Shown here piece by piece: positions 20,136-31,149 of a stretch of DNA of 64,000 nucleotides. Source of the DNA: Lineus longissimus (taxonomy: Eukaryota > Nemertea > Pilidiophora > Heteronemertea > Lineidae); assembly GCF_910592395.1 (NCBI RefSeq), contig NC_088324.1:1240001-1304000 (forward strand), read 5' to 3'. The number at the start of each line of letters is the position of its first letter. Position 1 is the first letter of the stretch. A model generated the notes under the pieces. That model was given only the letters and a program-made list of their open reading frames with translations, was not told the origin of the DNA and ran no database searches. The translations under genes were made by a program, and so were the position numbers.

Positions 20136-20547
20136 TTTTTCAATTGATGTTTTCTTTGGCCTTTTTGGCCGCGTTACGCCAGACAGAACTTAATAGTGCA
20201 GAGAAATCTGCATAGATTATACGCAAATATATAATATAGAAGGAGAGAACAGAGAACACAATAAAGAAAATCGCCAAAATACGCCAGGAGCAAATCTAGC
20301 TCAAATTATTCGTGACACCAGGGTGCCCATGTTGTTCAACACTGCCAGGTATTGATCTCATTAGATTTACTCTGTATGAAATCAGAGGCGAATATGTTGG
20401 TGCTATTCAGATTTTCCCGATGCACACATACGTTTGTAAAGAAAAGAGGGGAATACTGGTGAAAGGACACCGCTTGGGGCAGAACGCAGAAGTCTTAGGA
20501 AACATCCATCATAATGCTCATGTGCCCGACTTCGCCACGCCTTCCGT

Positions 20548-20693
20548 CTATGTTGCAGGGATAGGTTGGAAATTGTAGTAAACGTATTTGGGTGCAAACT
20601 TTTCCGTCTCATTCCCTTCCGCTTTGGCGCCCTTGTCTTTCTTCTCTTTTGGTTCAACCTCGCCTAACATGTAGGCGTAATATGACGGCGGCG
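20548..20693 (-). CDS. ARRDC exon 7 (PPxY tail, stop)
   Basis: The acceptor TTTTCAG lies just above 20693 and the stop TAG is 20548-20550. Encodes (P)PPSYYAYMLGEVEP, a charged linker, then EKFAPKYVYYNFQPIPAT. The first Pro codon is split with exon 6 (phase 1). PPSY is the expected binding motif for WW domains of NEDD4-family ligases. Confidence 0.9.
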
Positions 20694-23600
20694 CTGAAAA
20701 ATAAGCGAAACGGGTTAACCGAGGTTGGGTTCTCCAAACAGTGGTACTGCTAAAATATTATCATATTATCACATGCTGCAAACGGGTGAATGATCTGAGG
20801 AGTATTCTCTCAAGGAAAAGTGGAAATGTGTAGGATTTCATACTTTTTGGCTAACGAGAACAGATTTGGGGTGAATGTTGGTTAACATCTCAAGGTAAAT
20901 GATGTTCAGTAGCTATGTCCGAGGTTAGACTTCTACAGTGGAACCTCTCGAAGCGGACACCCCTCTATTAAGAACACCCTCTCGAATAAGGACAATGGTT
21001 TTGGTCCCGCACGTGTTATTTTCATTCAAATTGACCTCTGTAATAAGGGCACCTCTCTAATAAGGACATCATATGTTAGTCCCAAGGGTGTCCTTAAATG
21101 AGGTTTTACTGTACTTATAACTTACGCAATAGCGGTATCGGACCATCTGAGAGGGGTGGACCTCCCTGGCCCTCCAATCCAATTTTCCCCACATTTGGAC
21201 CAGCAGGCGGGAGCATGTGAGCTGATTCCATCGCAAACGCATCACGGTGGGGTATGGTTCCGATGATGACGTCAAAATCGAGGCAAAGATCGAATGACGG
21301 GCCCGACGGACTCGCCTCCACCTAGGTGCGATAAAAATTGCCATAGATAACCTTCCAAGATAACTAAGCGGGGGTCGTTACGGGTGAATGCATCTGAAAT
21401 CTACTAAACTCTTCTTCAGGTTCGCCCGGGGTTAGAGTGTGAAGTCTAATGACACCTCTATCATGTATATTGCAGTTGATATTAGACTTTAAACCCAAAA
21501 TTTAAAGTTTTTAGGCCTAATTTTAATTTTAAAGGCCTACGCCGTTCGTTAAAAGTTAGAAATTTGGAATAGAATTTGAAATTTGCAATTGCGTATACAT
21601 GTATACGTACTAAATAAAAAAATGCAGCATTGCCATGTGAAGACAGATACAACTTACACAAAAAAAAGTTTTTTATGCATAATAATTGCACTATGGCATT
21701 GTGTAAGAGTGCTTTTTCATTTTCTTGGACCACCAGTAACTACCAACAGCATACCCCTTGTTACAATGACTACCAACAGCATACCCCTTGTTACAATGAC
21801 TACCAACAGCATACCCCTTGTTACAATGACTACCAACAGCATACCCCTTGTTACAATGACTACCAACAGCATACCCCTTGTTACAATGACTACCAATAGC
21901 ATACCCCTTGTTACATTGACTACCAACAGCATACCCCTTGTTACAATGACTACCAACAGCATACCCCTTGTTACAATGACTACCAACAGCATACCCCTTG
22001 TTACAATGACTACCAAAAGCATACCCCTTGCTACAATGACTACCAACAGCACACCCCTTGTTACAATGACTACCAACAGCACAACCCTTGTTACAATGAC
22101 TACGAACAGCACACCCCTTGTTACAATGACTACCAACAGCATACCCCTTGTTACAATGACTACCAACAGCATACCCCTTGTTACAATGACTACCAACATC
22201 ATACCCCTTGTTACAATGACTACCAACAGCATACCCCTTGTTACAATGACTACCAACAGCATACCCCTTGTTACAATGACTACCAACAGCATACCCCTTG
22301 TTACAATGACTACCAACAGCACACCCCTTGTTACAATGACTACCAACAGCACACCCCTTGTTACAATGACTACCAACAGCACACCCCTTGTTACAATGAC
22401 TACCAACAGCATACCCCTTGTTACAATGACTACCAACAGCATACCCCTTGTTACAATGTGCTTTTTAGAGTCAGCAAAGCATTCTTGAGCCGCCCCTCTT
22501 TTTTTAATGCTCCCATTAAAGGTCAACCTTCTAAGAGAGGTAAACATGCATCACTCGAGAGACCGCTGATACAGATAGTAGACCTATATTTTTGTCCATA
22601 ACCTCATTTTATACAATCTGGGTTGAGTAAATTTACTTGAGTCATGGCTCTATATTTCTAGAGAGTTGTAATATTATAATCAGCACAACATAAAATCAAT
22701 CAGTCCGTATTCAAGTGGTAAATCTAGTTTTTGGACTGTATGAAGTTGGGTGCCTTAGTCCAAAACTAGATTTTGGTCCTCCGCCTTGAAAGAGGTCAAA
22801 CACGTATTATAAAACACCTGGGTTTAGAATGAACCGCACATTACAGTGTAAATGCACTAAGCGCCAATGAAGCCTCGTTTTAAATTCAGCGGTTATGGTT
22901 AGGCTACCATAACCGCTTGGGTTGGTGTAAACTTTGGAAGGATTATTAAAGCCTTTAAAACCACGTTATTCGTTATTGAATTTGAGATGTTTTTGAATAG
23001 AATTGATACTTCACTGTCGGTATGGATTGTCTCACCCAAACCGCTCGGGTAGAGCTACGCCTCGGTTTCGGTCTACATTTTAGCTCCACCCGCGCGGTTT
23101 TAGTGAGAAACCATTATCTCCAGTTCGGTATCAATTCCTTGGTCAAAACTTACCTCAAGAGAATAATAAAGATCAATAAGTGAGCATCCCGTAAGGTACG
23201 TTGGAGCCACAGCAGGAATCAATAACGGCTGGTTGTCCCAGACACACGTTTCACCCGGAGCATATTTCAGTTTTTTTATCTCGACGACATTACGATGATA
23301 GGTCTCTTTCTTTCCTTTCGCTCGCACCTTGATATTCTGCGAAGTAAAGACATAATTCTGCAAAAACAAGATCGAATCCGCTCCACTTGCGAGGTTATCT
23401 GGACATGGCATTCCCTCGATCGGTCGGTGTACATTTAGGGACTCTACTGCATATAGGCAGTAGCAAAGTAGACACGAATAAAGTTACACAAAGTCACCAA
23501 TAGGGTCTCTCACATATCACAGGACGTTTGTACGCTTTGACTTGTACAAACCTCTATATCAAGGATTTTCTAACTCATACCTGGGAAAGATAAACTTTCG

Positions 23601-25165
23601 TCGAGCTCATTGCCCGAGTTGTGTGATTGTTGGCTTCACCCTTTAATATAATGCTTTCGCCAGGAACGTAACCAGTCTTTGGGATCTGCATCCACAGGTC
23701 AAGATATCCAGCGGCACAGCACAGCATCCCAACCGTCTTCTGAGCCTGTTTCCGTTGCGATTTCTGAAATACATTTTTTGAAAATTACAAAACAATTAAT
23801 TTTAGTTAGCTTTTCATTTTGGCGAAAGCCCTATCAATGTGAGTTAAAAAGCGCGAGGATTCCAACTGTAATAGGCCTACACAACCTTTACATTTGGCAT
23901 AAATGCTACAAAAAATAGTTTACTGTTCATTGAAAGTGAGCAACAATAAGGCCTATTAAGAACATCTGAATTGATGTACACTACAGAAAAAGTATTCTTA
24001 CAAACCTTACCATTGCTTTTCTCTCGTCATTGAGATCAGTTTGCTGGATGAGAGTGAAATACTTCTTAGCATATCGATCCAATCTTCTCGGTATGTCAAT
24101 GAAGCTCTCGACCTTGTAGCGAATATACTGTTTTTTATATTTAAAAGATGACGGCAAACCTCGCATGGGCAGTTGAAATTTGAACGGATATTCGTAATTC
24201 CCAGGTTGAAGAACTGGATCCTCTCCCTGCTGCCCCTTTACTGAAATACAGATTTGAAAATTTAGAATCTGCAGACACCGATGCAGGGTTTCCTTGAATA
24301 GGTACACCGTTCGTAATGCCTTATAACTTTTGGTCCAGGAAAATAGAAATGCACTTGACTTATAATATTGTAAGTTGATACAGTACGCAATGCCACAGTA
24401 CAGTTATTATGCAGCGATAAACCTTGTGACAACATGTATAGTTTTCAAGAGAATTTTCCGGAGTTGCTATGATGACCAAGAAAGATAATTTATCCTAAGA
24501 AAAAGTAGACTGCGCAATCGTCCCTCATGACACTAAAGGTAGGGGGCAGCACTGGATATTGCTAATACGTACTTTTCCCAAAGACAGTGATGGTTTCTTC
24601 GAAATAGTTTTCCTCTTCCTCATCAGAGGAGCTGCCATCATCAACGTAGGTGTGACATTCGCCAATGCAACGTACTCTCACAGCTGCAAGAAAAACACAA
24701 TCTTTGTTGGAGAAACTTGCGGACATCTGAACACTACACACATATTAACAGTGCAGCACGTGTGGTAACAACAGATCGGCAGCAGTGCAGGTAGAGGTCA
24801 GTTGTATACAGCCTCTAATTCACTGCTGCTCTAACCCAACCACAAACCAGTGGTTTCTCGTTATTTCAAACGATACGAGTGAACAAAACCTAAGCTATTG
24901 GGCACATCCTGAGGAAATCTGGGGTAGGGCCTAAATGTTCGCTTCTCCGACCCAGTAAGGACTAAAGGAAGGAAGAGTAGAGGAAGTCATTTCCTCAGGA
25001 TGGACTTTGGCCATGGGCGAAACTTTGGCAAGAGTTTTTAGGCCAACCTCTGCATTTGAACTCCTCGTTGAGATCTAAATAAACAAAGCCATCTACATCA
25101 TCTCCTGCCTGGAATACCGCATCTTCTTTAGAAAACACAACTTCGAAGCGAGTTATTCTTCCCAT
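20548..25165 (-). CDS. Arrestin domain-containing protein (ARRDC/alpha-arrestin), complete
   Basis: Alpha-arrestins are cytosolic/endosomal adaptors that link membrane cargo to NEDD4-type ubiquitin ligases through PPxY motifs. Seven minus-strand exons join with matching phases (25048-25165, 24573-24683, 24011-24240, 23581-23763, 23154-23357, 21126-21321, 20548-20693) to give 395 residues, the usual family length. The N-domain begins MGRITRFEVVFSKEDAVFQA, with CIGE and LQPGNYEYPFKFQLP...GLPSSF...IRYKVES. The C-domain has GYVPGESIILKGEANNHTTR and FDVIIGTIP. The tail carries PPPSYY (PPSY at residues 349-352). Nothing appears broken. Introns 5 and 6 hold repeats. Which vertebrate ARRDC it matches best cannot be said without alignment. 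Confidence 0.92.
20936..21111. mobile_element. Pogo/Tigger-like MITE (176 bp)
   Basis: The ends CAGTGGAACCTCTCGAAG and CTTAAATGAGGTTTTACTG form imperfect ~28-bp inverted repeats flanked by TA (20934-20935, 21112-21113). The CAGTxGAACCTC end and the repeated TAATAAGGACA-like motifs are typical of pogo/Tigger derivatives. It lies in ARRDC intron 6 and stops only about 14 bp from the exon 6 donor. Confidence 0.75.
21126..21321 (-). CDS. ARRDC exon 6 (end of arrestin C-domain)
   Basis: Minus-strand acceptor CGCACCTAG and donor C|GTAAGT. Encodes V-E-A-S-P-S-G-P-S-F-D-L-C then LDFDVIIGTIPHRDAF, the closing strands of the arrestin C-domain, and a Gly/Pro-rich linker ending PIPLL. Joins exon 5 in phase 0. 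Confidence 0.88.
21738..22458. repeat. 30-bp minisatellite in ARRDC intron 5
   Basis: About 24 near-identical 30-bp units, core TACCAACAGCATACCCCTTG then TTACAATGAC. Variants include ACACCCC for ATACCCC and isolated point changes. The 10-residue periodic frames in it are a result of the period. It sits about 400 bp from the nearest exon, so it is not a splice-junction array. Confidence 0.9.
22800..23147 (+). repeat. Composite foldback element, second family
   Basis: The left module has CTGGGTTTAGAATGAACCGC and a stem GGTTATGGTTAGGCTACCATAACC-like palindrome near 22900. The right module is a hairpin (about 22985-23147) with CCGCTCGGGTAGAGCT / AGCTCCACCCGCGCGG arms and an AATTCCTT end. The same two modules occur inverted at 33838-34098 and the left module, degraded, at 32036-32160. 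The hairpin edge lies a few bases from the ARRDC exon 5 donor. Confidence 0.7.
23154..23357 (-). CDS. ARRDC exon 5 (arrestin C-domain)
   Basis: The minus-strand acceptor is GTTTTTGCAG and the donor GAG|GTAAGT. Sixty-eight codons, phase 0 both ends: N-Y-V-F-T-S-Q-N-I-K-V-R-A-K-G-K-K then a stretch ending TYLTGCSLIDLYYSLE, matching the mid C-domain strands of alpha-arrestins. Confidence 0.9.
23581..23763 (-). CDS. ARRDC exon 4 (start of arrestin C-domain)
   Basis: Minus-strand acceptor TATTTCAG, donor CAG|GTATGAG. Sixty-one codons in phase 0: KSQRKQAQKTVGMLCCAAGY, then GYVPGESIILKGEANNHTTR, the conserved G-Y-x-P-G-E...N-x(2)-T/S-x-R pattern at the start of the alpha-arrestin C-domain, ending KVYLSQ. 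Confidence 0.92.
24011..24240 (-). CDS. ARRDC exon 3 (arrestin N-domain)
   Basis: Minus-strand acceptor CTGTATTTCAG, donor ATG|GTAAGG. Encodes K-G-Q-Q-G-E-D-P-V then LQPGNYEYPFKFQLPMRGLP, SSF, IRYKVESFIDIPRRLD, the most conserved block of the alpha-arrestin N-domain. Phase 1 in, phase 0 out. Confidence 0.93.
24573..24683 (-). CDS. ARRDC exon 2
   Basis: Minus-strand acceptor TTTTTCTTGCAG and donor AAAA|GTACGT. Encodes VRVRCIGECHTYVDDGSSSD, then E-E-E-E-N-Y-F-E-E-T. VRxRCxGE followed by a Ser/acidic loop is typical of ARRDC N-domains. Phase 1 at both ends. Confidence 0.88.
25048..25165 (-). CDS. ARRDC exon 1 (start codon)
   Basis: ATG at 25163-25165 in the context GTGAAATGG. Encodes MGRITRFEVVFSKEDAVFQA, then GDDVDGFVYLDLNEEFKCR, the standard start of ARRDC proteins. 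The donor is G|GTTGGC, weaker than the other donors, but the split codon restores CRAVRVRCIGE with exon 2. Confidence 0.88.
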
Positions 25166-25974
25166 TTCACTGTATGAACAGTCCGAATCCCCTCTGGTCT
25201 GAATCCTTCAAACTATACAGCGTGATGCACACATCGAATGGTCACGGGATCATCTGACACCAGAGTCATTTTACAATCGATTTAACCCAGTAAACAGGTA
25301 AACCGAAAGGAGATTGGGAAATAGTAGAGGGGCCATTTCAGGATGTCGAAGTTTGGTTGATAGAAGTATTCATAACTCGGAAAGTACCATTGCCTCAACC
25401 TAATTGGGTCTCCTTATGGGTGAGGGTGAGGAACGAGGCCGAGGCACTGCGTCCGGAGTGTACTCCCATCTAATGAGCTTTCATTGTATTGCAGATGAAG
25501 TATACGACTGTGTTCAAATATTTCATTTTCTCATCATTTTGTGTATTGTGTCACCCAGTTTGTAGCCCAGTCAAACATTTTATGAGAGAAAGGTGCACTA
25601 ATCCGGCCTGATTAAGATTTACAGTCTGAACTGGCGACACAGTTTATGACGTAGGATTGTCAAAACCCTGAATGTCAGGATGCTGACATCCAAGATTGCG
25701 GCAATTGATCAATATCAGTGTCTGAAATTATTCAATTTCGGCACTGGGGCGAGTTTGATTTCGTTCCTTACAATTTTAAATTTTGGCACTGTGCGAGTTT
25801 GGTTGGACCACCAAACTGGTGACGTCGCGACATCCCTCGATCGATGATGTAACGAATCGCCACCCGCGACATGAAGTCATATTTTGCTTATCGACCCGTG
25901 TCAAATTTGAGCTTGTCTCCGGGCCGAGATACACATTTTCTTAGAAAATATTTCAGAGTTCGGAAATAAAAAGA
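25166..25974. other. ARRDC upstream region, no gene recognised
   Basis: Presumed promoter and 5' UTR side of ARRDC. It contains a hairpin-like repeat around 25388-25470 (TGCCTC...GAGGCA with CTGCGTCCGGAGTGTACTCC) related to that at 1137-1190. No TATA box was placed with confidence. Confidence 0.35.
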
Positions 25975-26065
25975 ATAGGTAACTCTTGGAGAGTCGAGAT
26001 TCGATCCACCTATCTGCTGAACGAAGGAAGAACGCTCTACCATTGAGCCACGCCGACAGCTCTGC
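25975..26065 (-). repeat. tRNA-derived SINE-like sequence
   Basis: The minus strand reads GTCGGCGTGGCTCAATGG, TAGAGCG and, about 35 nt later, GGTGGATCGAATCTCGAC, close to the pol III A box (TGGCTCAATGG) and B box (GGATCGAATCT). The anticodon and T stems do not pair well, so a functional tRNA is unlikely. The 3' body of the SINE was not delimited. Confidence 0.5.
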
Positions 26066-26464
26066 CGGCCATTGAAATTTTGGGTGTAGGGGGCGACCGG
26101 GGCTAGTTCGCCTACTTTTCAGAATAATGGTCATATTTCACACAATATTGAAATGAATGAAACCAAATGGCCTCTGTGTGATACCAATGGGTCTTTGCTA
26201 AAAACAGAACACACTTTTAGATCGTCGTACCTTGATTCGTCCAACTAATTGAACGTTAAAAATTGTTCGTCGAAGAAGGCGAACGTGCCCCGCATCGGGG
26301 TAGGTTCGGCCCCAATACGATGAGACTTCCACACTGGTCAGCTCTACATGTACTTGATGAACTTAGATTCCAGGTGGAATTTGAGCTATTGTTCATTTCA
26401 TGCCTATACCCCTGTGTGCTACTAGCTTCAGGTTCTTATTTTCAATTCAACGTTTTATTTTCAG
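26066..26464. other. No gene recognised
   Basis: Sequence before the first SMARCC-like exon; presumed intron with no other exon visible. Confidence 0.35.
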
Positions 26465-26597
26465 CTCGAATATCAGCGCCAACAGCTCCTACAGCAGAGG
26501 CAACAATTCCATATGGAGCAGCTGAGAGCAGCAGAATACAAGGCAAGGCAGATTGCAGCCCAACAGCTACAGTCGGAGAACAAACTACCAGACCAAG
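26465..26597 (+). CDS. SMARCC-like exon (C-terminal Gln-rich helix)
   Basis: Acceptor TTTATTTTCAG, donor CAAG|GTAATG. Forty-four codons, phase 0 in and 1 out. The RQQFHMEQLRAAEYKARQ core is the recognisable part. A short TTATGATA-type simple repeat follows in the intron at about 26604-26650. Confidence 0.78.
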
Positions 26598-28720
26598 GTA
26601 ATGATAGTTATGATACTTATAGTTATGATAATTCTGATAGTTATGATAGGCCTAAAAAAGTGGTTATTAATCATCACCACCCAAGTGTAACGCGAAACCT
26701 GTCCGAGCGGTAAAGCGTCAGTGATAATGTCCTGGAGACAAAGTCACAACCAAGTCAAGGCTTTTTATGGGGCAGTAGTTGTCACAACCTGGGGAAATCC
26801 AAGGACTCTGGTCCTCCTGATTTGATCTAGTAACCTGACTTCAGGGACATGTCCTCTATGTCTTCTCTCATTCCAATATGAGAGACTGGGTGAGACTTGG
26901 GCAATGTGACCTGCTTTTGGTCACTGATATGAGTCCGGATGAAAACTACTACTAAGCTATCAGAAAAGGGCACAACTACTTCATCTAACTAAATAGTTTT
27001 ATTATAACTCTCAAAACGCGAATGTCCATGATTTTACAACGGGTACATAAAGGTTTCAATCAGATTAAACTAGGTGGTTGATGGCTGGATATAGGCTCAT
27101 ATCCACATCTTCACCATTTATCAAACGGGTCAACAAATCTAAAAGTTCATGGAGGAAAGCAACCAGGTTTTCCAGTTCAATAAAAGTGCCTGTTATGACT
27201 AGATCATCAGCATAAACATGCACACTAGGTGCTGAATATTCAGGCATTTTATGACTGTTACACTTTCCCATAAATTGTATAAAAGTCAGTATATTACTCT
27301 GCCCCTTTTGCTGAACAAAAGTCAACAATTCAAATTGCAAATATAATAGAAAGCTATATCTTTAGGGCGCTTACCTGGCTAAATTCTATCAGTATCAGTG
27401 TGACCACCTTCAAAGCTGTATTTGAAACTTGACTCACACAACAATCTCAATGCAAGACCAACATATATGTAACATGTGGCTTGTTCTGCAATGTTGTGCA
27501 ACTGCAAGCTAGGAGTATGTGACTGGGGTAAATGTCAACTCCAGAGGGCTAGAACCTCCTGATGCTAGATATGCTAGCACCCGATCTGCTCTCACGCCCA
27601 GCTGATTAGGGTTTTATACCGAATCCACGGGGGTCACCCACGGGCTACAGACCCTCGAAATGATAACAAAACAAACCCGTGCCAACTTTAGGCCCAAAGT
27701 ACAAGAGATTCCCAAAAGTCACAGCTTTGAAAATGACACCAAAAGATGCTACAGATCTTTATGAAATAAACCATGTCTTTGAAATAACTTTTACACCAAC
27801 ATTTACCTGATTTAAAACACTTTGCAAAGTTACCACTGGAAAGTTCGTCACTCACAATCCAAAACAATGTGGAGGTCTGACGTCATCAAACATGGGGGAC
27901 AGCTTTCAGAAAGTCGCAAATCGCAACATAAAAATAGTGAAATACAAGCGTTCACCAACTTAACAACTTACCAGGAGGCTCTCAATCAATAGATTCTCAA
28001 AAGGACAATTGTATCCCTAAAGTTTGACAGTCTATCTTGGCGCAGCTTTGATGAAAAAAGACTTCAAACACGAAAATTTGCTCCAGTAAAAATGGTTTGG
28101 TTGTATATAAAATCCCGACCTGGAAAACAGGTACTTGCTGCACAGCGGGTGCATGTAAAATACGGACCCAGGAGTTGTCCTAGACGGAACGAAGAGGTGA
28201 AAGACTAATTTTGTTACACAAGAAACAGGCCTACTCCTAAACATTTTTAAAATGCTACTTGATAGATACGTGCATTTACCATTCCCTGCAAACTTTTAAA
28301 TGATGATCATTATACGCTCCAGGCACTTCATTCCCTGCTGGTATTCAGCCCTGTGGTCCATCAGCCGCCAGTCAGAACCCGAACTTGGCCACAGCAGTGC
28401 AGACGCCCGGCCCCGCACCATCACCTGGTCCTGCGGGAGACAAGATATCGGCTCCACCAACGCCACAACCTGGCCCCGGAGGTAAGGGTCCGAATTTCTA
28501 TCTTAGTTTGTCAATTTCATTGTTTTGTGTCCACCGACTACAGGGCATCCCCCCCCCCCCCAGCTACGGCCATGCTTGTTTTACTGTCAGCTCACTATCA
28601 TCCTTAATCATTTCAGCTGGAGGCTCCATACCAATGGACCAGTCGACGCCACAGAAACCAATGTTTGGAGAGAACATGTCGGCAGCATCGCCGGCGGGTG
28701 CAACATCACCCAAGCCTTGA
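26465..28720 (+). CDS. SMARCC1/2 (BAF155/170)-like, 3'-terminal exons only
   Basis: SMARCC proteins are scaffold subunits of SWI/SNF (BAF) chromatin remodellers; their C-terminus is a Gln-rich helix followed by a Pro/Gly-rich tail. Three exons are visible: 26465-26597, 28365-28481 and 28617-28720. The first reads LEYQRQQLLQQRQQFHMEQL then RAAEYKARQIAAQQLQ, very similar to the family's C-terminal helix. The next two give A-S-Q-N-P-N-L-A-T-A-V-Q-T-P and P-x-P-rich sequence ending MFGENMSAASPAGATSPKP. The SWIRM, SANT and leucine-zipper exons are not seen anywhere between here and the left edge, where an opposite-strand gene sits. Confidence 0.75.
26760..28364. other. SMARCC-like intron
   Basis: No clear exon. 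A minus-strand frame at 27065-27340 contains YADDLVITG, resembling a reverse-transcriptase YxDD motif, but its surroundings do not look like RT. Other frames are short. Confidence 0.35.
28365..28481 (+). CDS. SMARCC-like Pro/Gly-rich exon
   Basis: The reading frame A-A-S-Q-N-P-N-L-A-T-A-V-Q-T-P-G-P followed by SAPPTPQPGPG ends at a GTAAGG donor. To keep phase with the previous exon the acceptor must be CCATCAG before 28365; the stronger-looking GGTATTCAG before 28349 would need an additional exon in between. Start uncertain, end firm. Confidence 0.6.
28617..28720 (+). CDS. SMARCC-like terminal exon
   Basis: Acceptor AATCATTTCAG. Encodes GGSIPMDQSTPQKPMFGENM, then S-A-A-S-P-A-G-A-T-S-P-K-P and TGA at 28718-28720. 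Phase 1 matches the preceding exon. Confidence 0.68.
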
Positions 28721-28973
28721 ACAAACAAAATATAGATAGACATTTTTGACCTGTCACAGCAAAGAATTGAAGTCCATGAAGATTGTGCCGTATTTATGCG
28801 TATTTAGGCGCACTGCACTTATTTTCAGGGTGCGCTGATCTCCCGAATATTAGCGCATGTGCTTAACAATGAGAAAAAATAAAGCGAAGATAACTTACAA
28901 AACCTGTGTTGTTTATTGTTCCAAGTACACGAATGTTGGTTATATCTAATCTAATATCTACTGTTTAAGGAAT

Positions 28974-29658
28974 TGAACCCGAGGCGGAGGACCTTGGTTG
29001 AGTTACCAAGACACTCGAGGGTGGAGCTAAAATACAGTCCAAACCCGAGCCGACAGGCGAGGGTTTGGACGAAATTTTAGCTCCACCCTCGAGTGTCTTG
29101 GTAACTCAACCAAGGTCCTCCGCCTCGGGTTCAATTTCTATTCTAAAATAACTCAAACTTAAAAAGATAGGCCACGAAAATAACTTGAATATGTGCGAAT
29201 TTGGCAAATTCCATCCATCGCCGGCCCGGCCGGAGCGCCGGTAGCGCCATTGTTTACATTATGTTACGGCAACGTTACAGAATATGAGACATGTACATTT
29301 TGTACAGCGCGCATAGGAAGTCCGCATCGGCTCGCTCAAGTGATGCTAAAATCCGCGCAAATGGGCTATTTGGAGCGTTTTTCTCGGCAAATATGTGTAG
29401 TGCTCATTAAAAAACTTAGGGTGGTTGATGCTTCCTTGACTGATTTGTGTTTGAAGCAGTGTTTTGAGAGCCTCAAACTTCTGAAGTGAGCTGAAATTCC
29501 ATTGACGTGACGTGTGCATGGTTCCACATTTTAGTGCAACCCGAGGGAACTTTGGTAGAGCATCTTGGTTGCGTGTCCAAAACACTCCGCTCTCAGAACG
29601 AGGCTTATGCATTTTCCATTTAAAAGTTGACTTTACGGTACCAAGGTATTTTAGAATT
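28974..29658 (-). repeat. Composite foldback element, copy 2 of 3 (reverse)
   Basis: Opposite orientation to copies at 5498-6132 and 51324-51957. The hairpin (about 28979-29144) comes first, then the non-palindromic body ending with AATACC/ATTCTAAAAT-type sequence near 29657. The body has small extra segments around 29276-29310 and 29495-29515 relative to copy 1. Confidence 0.8.
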
Positions 29659-30769
29659 ATAATCAAAAACGAACATATGTATGTGTAATAATCCAATAAT
29701 AATCCCACAACCTGGCGGGGACCGCACAGTGTGCGAGATAAGCACAGTTGCATCGGCCATACAAGAATCCCACTCTTCTGGGACGCTGCGCAGTCACATG
29801 CACACCACACAGCATAAGAACCAGTATAGTATAGAATTGACCCCACGAAATGTATAGGCGCATGCGCTTAAGAGCGGCAAATTTGACCAGGTAAAACACG
29901 TGTGAAAACAAGCAGTTTTCGTTTATTTGCGCATGCGCTTAAATACGCATAAATACGGTATCAGACTGCTCCTTCGTTTTCCATCTTTCGGGCATCTACT
30001 GGTTTCACACCTATGATGAGTGAAATGAGTTGTTGTAGCCACTTTATACCAAGTCATCTAATACATCAATCCACTTGTCCGTCTCCGTAGCAGTGAAATA
30101 CTAACACAATTTATCCTTTAAAGTCCTGTTGAATATTTCTTCTACTGCTGCCTTCCTACTTGATAATGTAGAGAACGATTCCAGAGGATGCCAGTCTCTC
30201 ACAAAGCTAGATATCAGCAGCCTGCTTCTGATTTATGAAACCCTTTTTCTTTGTCGTATATAATCAATATTGTCGTTATATAAAGTGCTTAGTATGTCGG
30301 CGCATCATATGATAATAGTTATATAAAAGGCCTAAGCCGTTTGTGTTCATTGCATTATATTGGCTCGGAGAAAAGAGAGATAAACATTGCCGTAGTCCAA
30401 TTTTATGCAAACAAATTTGTTGAAACTTGGCATTTTTTAGTAGCTGTCTATCAGTCTCTTCATCAGTGTGAAATTGAACAATTTGGTGTCGCTGCCTCAT
30501 TGTCTACCCAAATTAGCATGTTATTGAATGACCCAAACGACCATATTGTGTATAAGTCTTGCTTGAATTGAGTATTCAGAAATGGTCTTAGATTAGGGAA
30601 ACTAGAGTATATTAGCCATGAAGAACTTGTTTATTTCTATGTGTTAAGTCTTGAGACGTAGCATAGACATTTTTGTAAAAAATAAAAACATTGATGTAAA
30701 AACTATATTTGTTTAAGTCTTCTTTTCCTGCCATGCAAATATTCCTATAATGTCTGTTTTTGTGGGCAG
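29659..30769. other. No gene recognised
   Basis: AT-rich with short frames only. A frame at 30341-30571 (+) has no recognisable domain. Confidence 0.35.
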
Positions 30770-30880
30770 TGAGAAAGATGCCTGCTCCTTCTTCCTGTTC
30801 CTTGAGCACCCTAGAGAATCAGTTTACCAGCTTCGGGAGAATCAGGCTGGCCTCCCCACTTGCCGAGCTGGCCTGTCCTG
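30770..30880 (+). CDS. Candidate orphan exon
   Basis: Bounded by TTGTGGGCAG and a perfect GTAAGT donor. One frame is open across all 111 bp and looks protein-like: EKDACSFFLFLEHPRESVYQ, then L-R-E-N-Q-A-G-L-P-T-C-R-A-G-L-S-W. I do not recognise the family and see no partner exon. It could belong to a gene spanning this interval or be an old pseudoexon. Confidence 0.35.
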
Positions 30881-31149
30881 GTAAGTTTTTCAATTATGTT
30901 GGAAAAACTAACTAGTGCTTAAGTCCTCAAACAAAATAACGCAGTGGATTTCGCACCACAACGTGTCGGCCTACTTCTTACATTTTCACGGGCGGTGAAA
31001 ATGAACCTTCTCATTTCCTGTTCATAAGTCCGTCGCTGATCAGTTAGCGAGATACGGCCTGATGAACATGCGGGCGAAAGGCGTGAGACTTCATGAGGTA
31101 TCAATTGCTCTGATACCTATTGAGGCGCGATATCTCGGGCCGCTATCCA

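Noticed and set aside
21583-22547. 301-codon and 276-codon Thr/Val-rich frames
   Set aside because: 30-bp minisatellite inside ARRDC intron 5; all frames are by-products of the period.
25975-26065. Functional tRNA gene
   Set aside because: A and B boxes are recognisable but anticodon and T stems do not pair, so a SINE head is more likely.
27065-27340. Possible reverse-transcriptase YADD motif on the minus strand
   Set aside because: Only the YADDLVITG string fits; the neighbouring residues do not match RT blocks and nothing retroviral-like flanks it.
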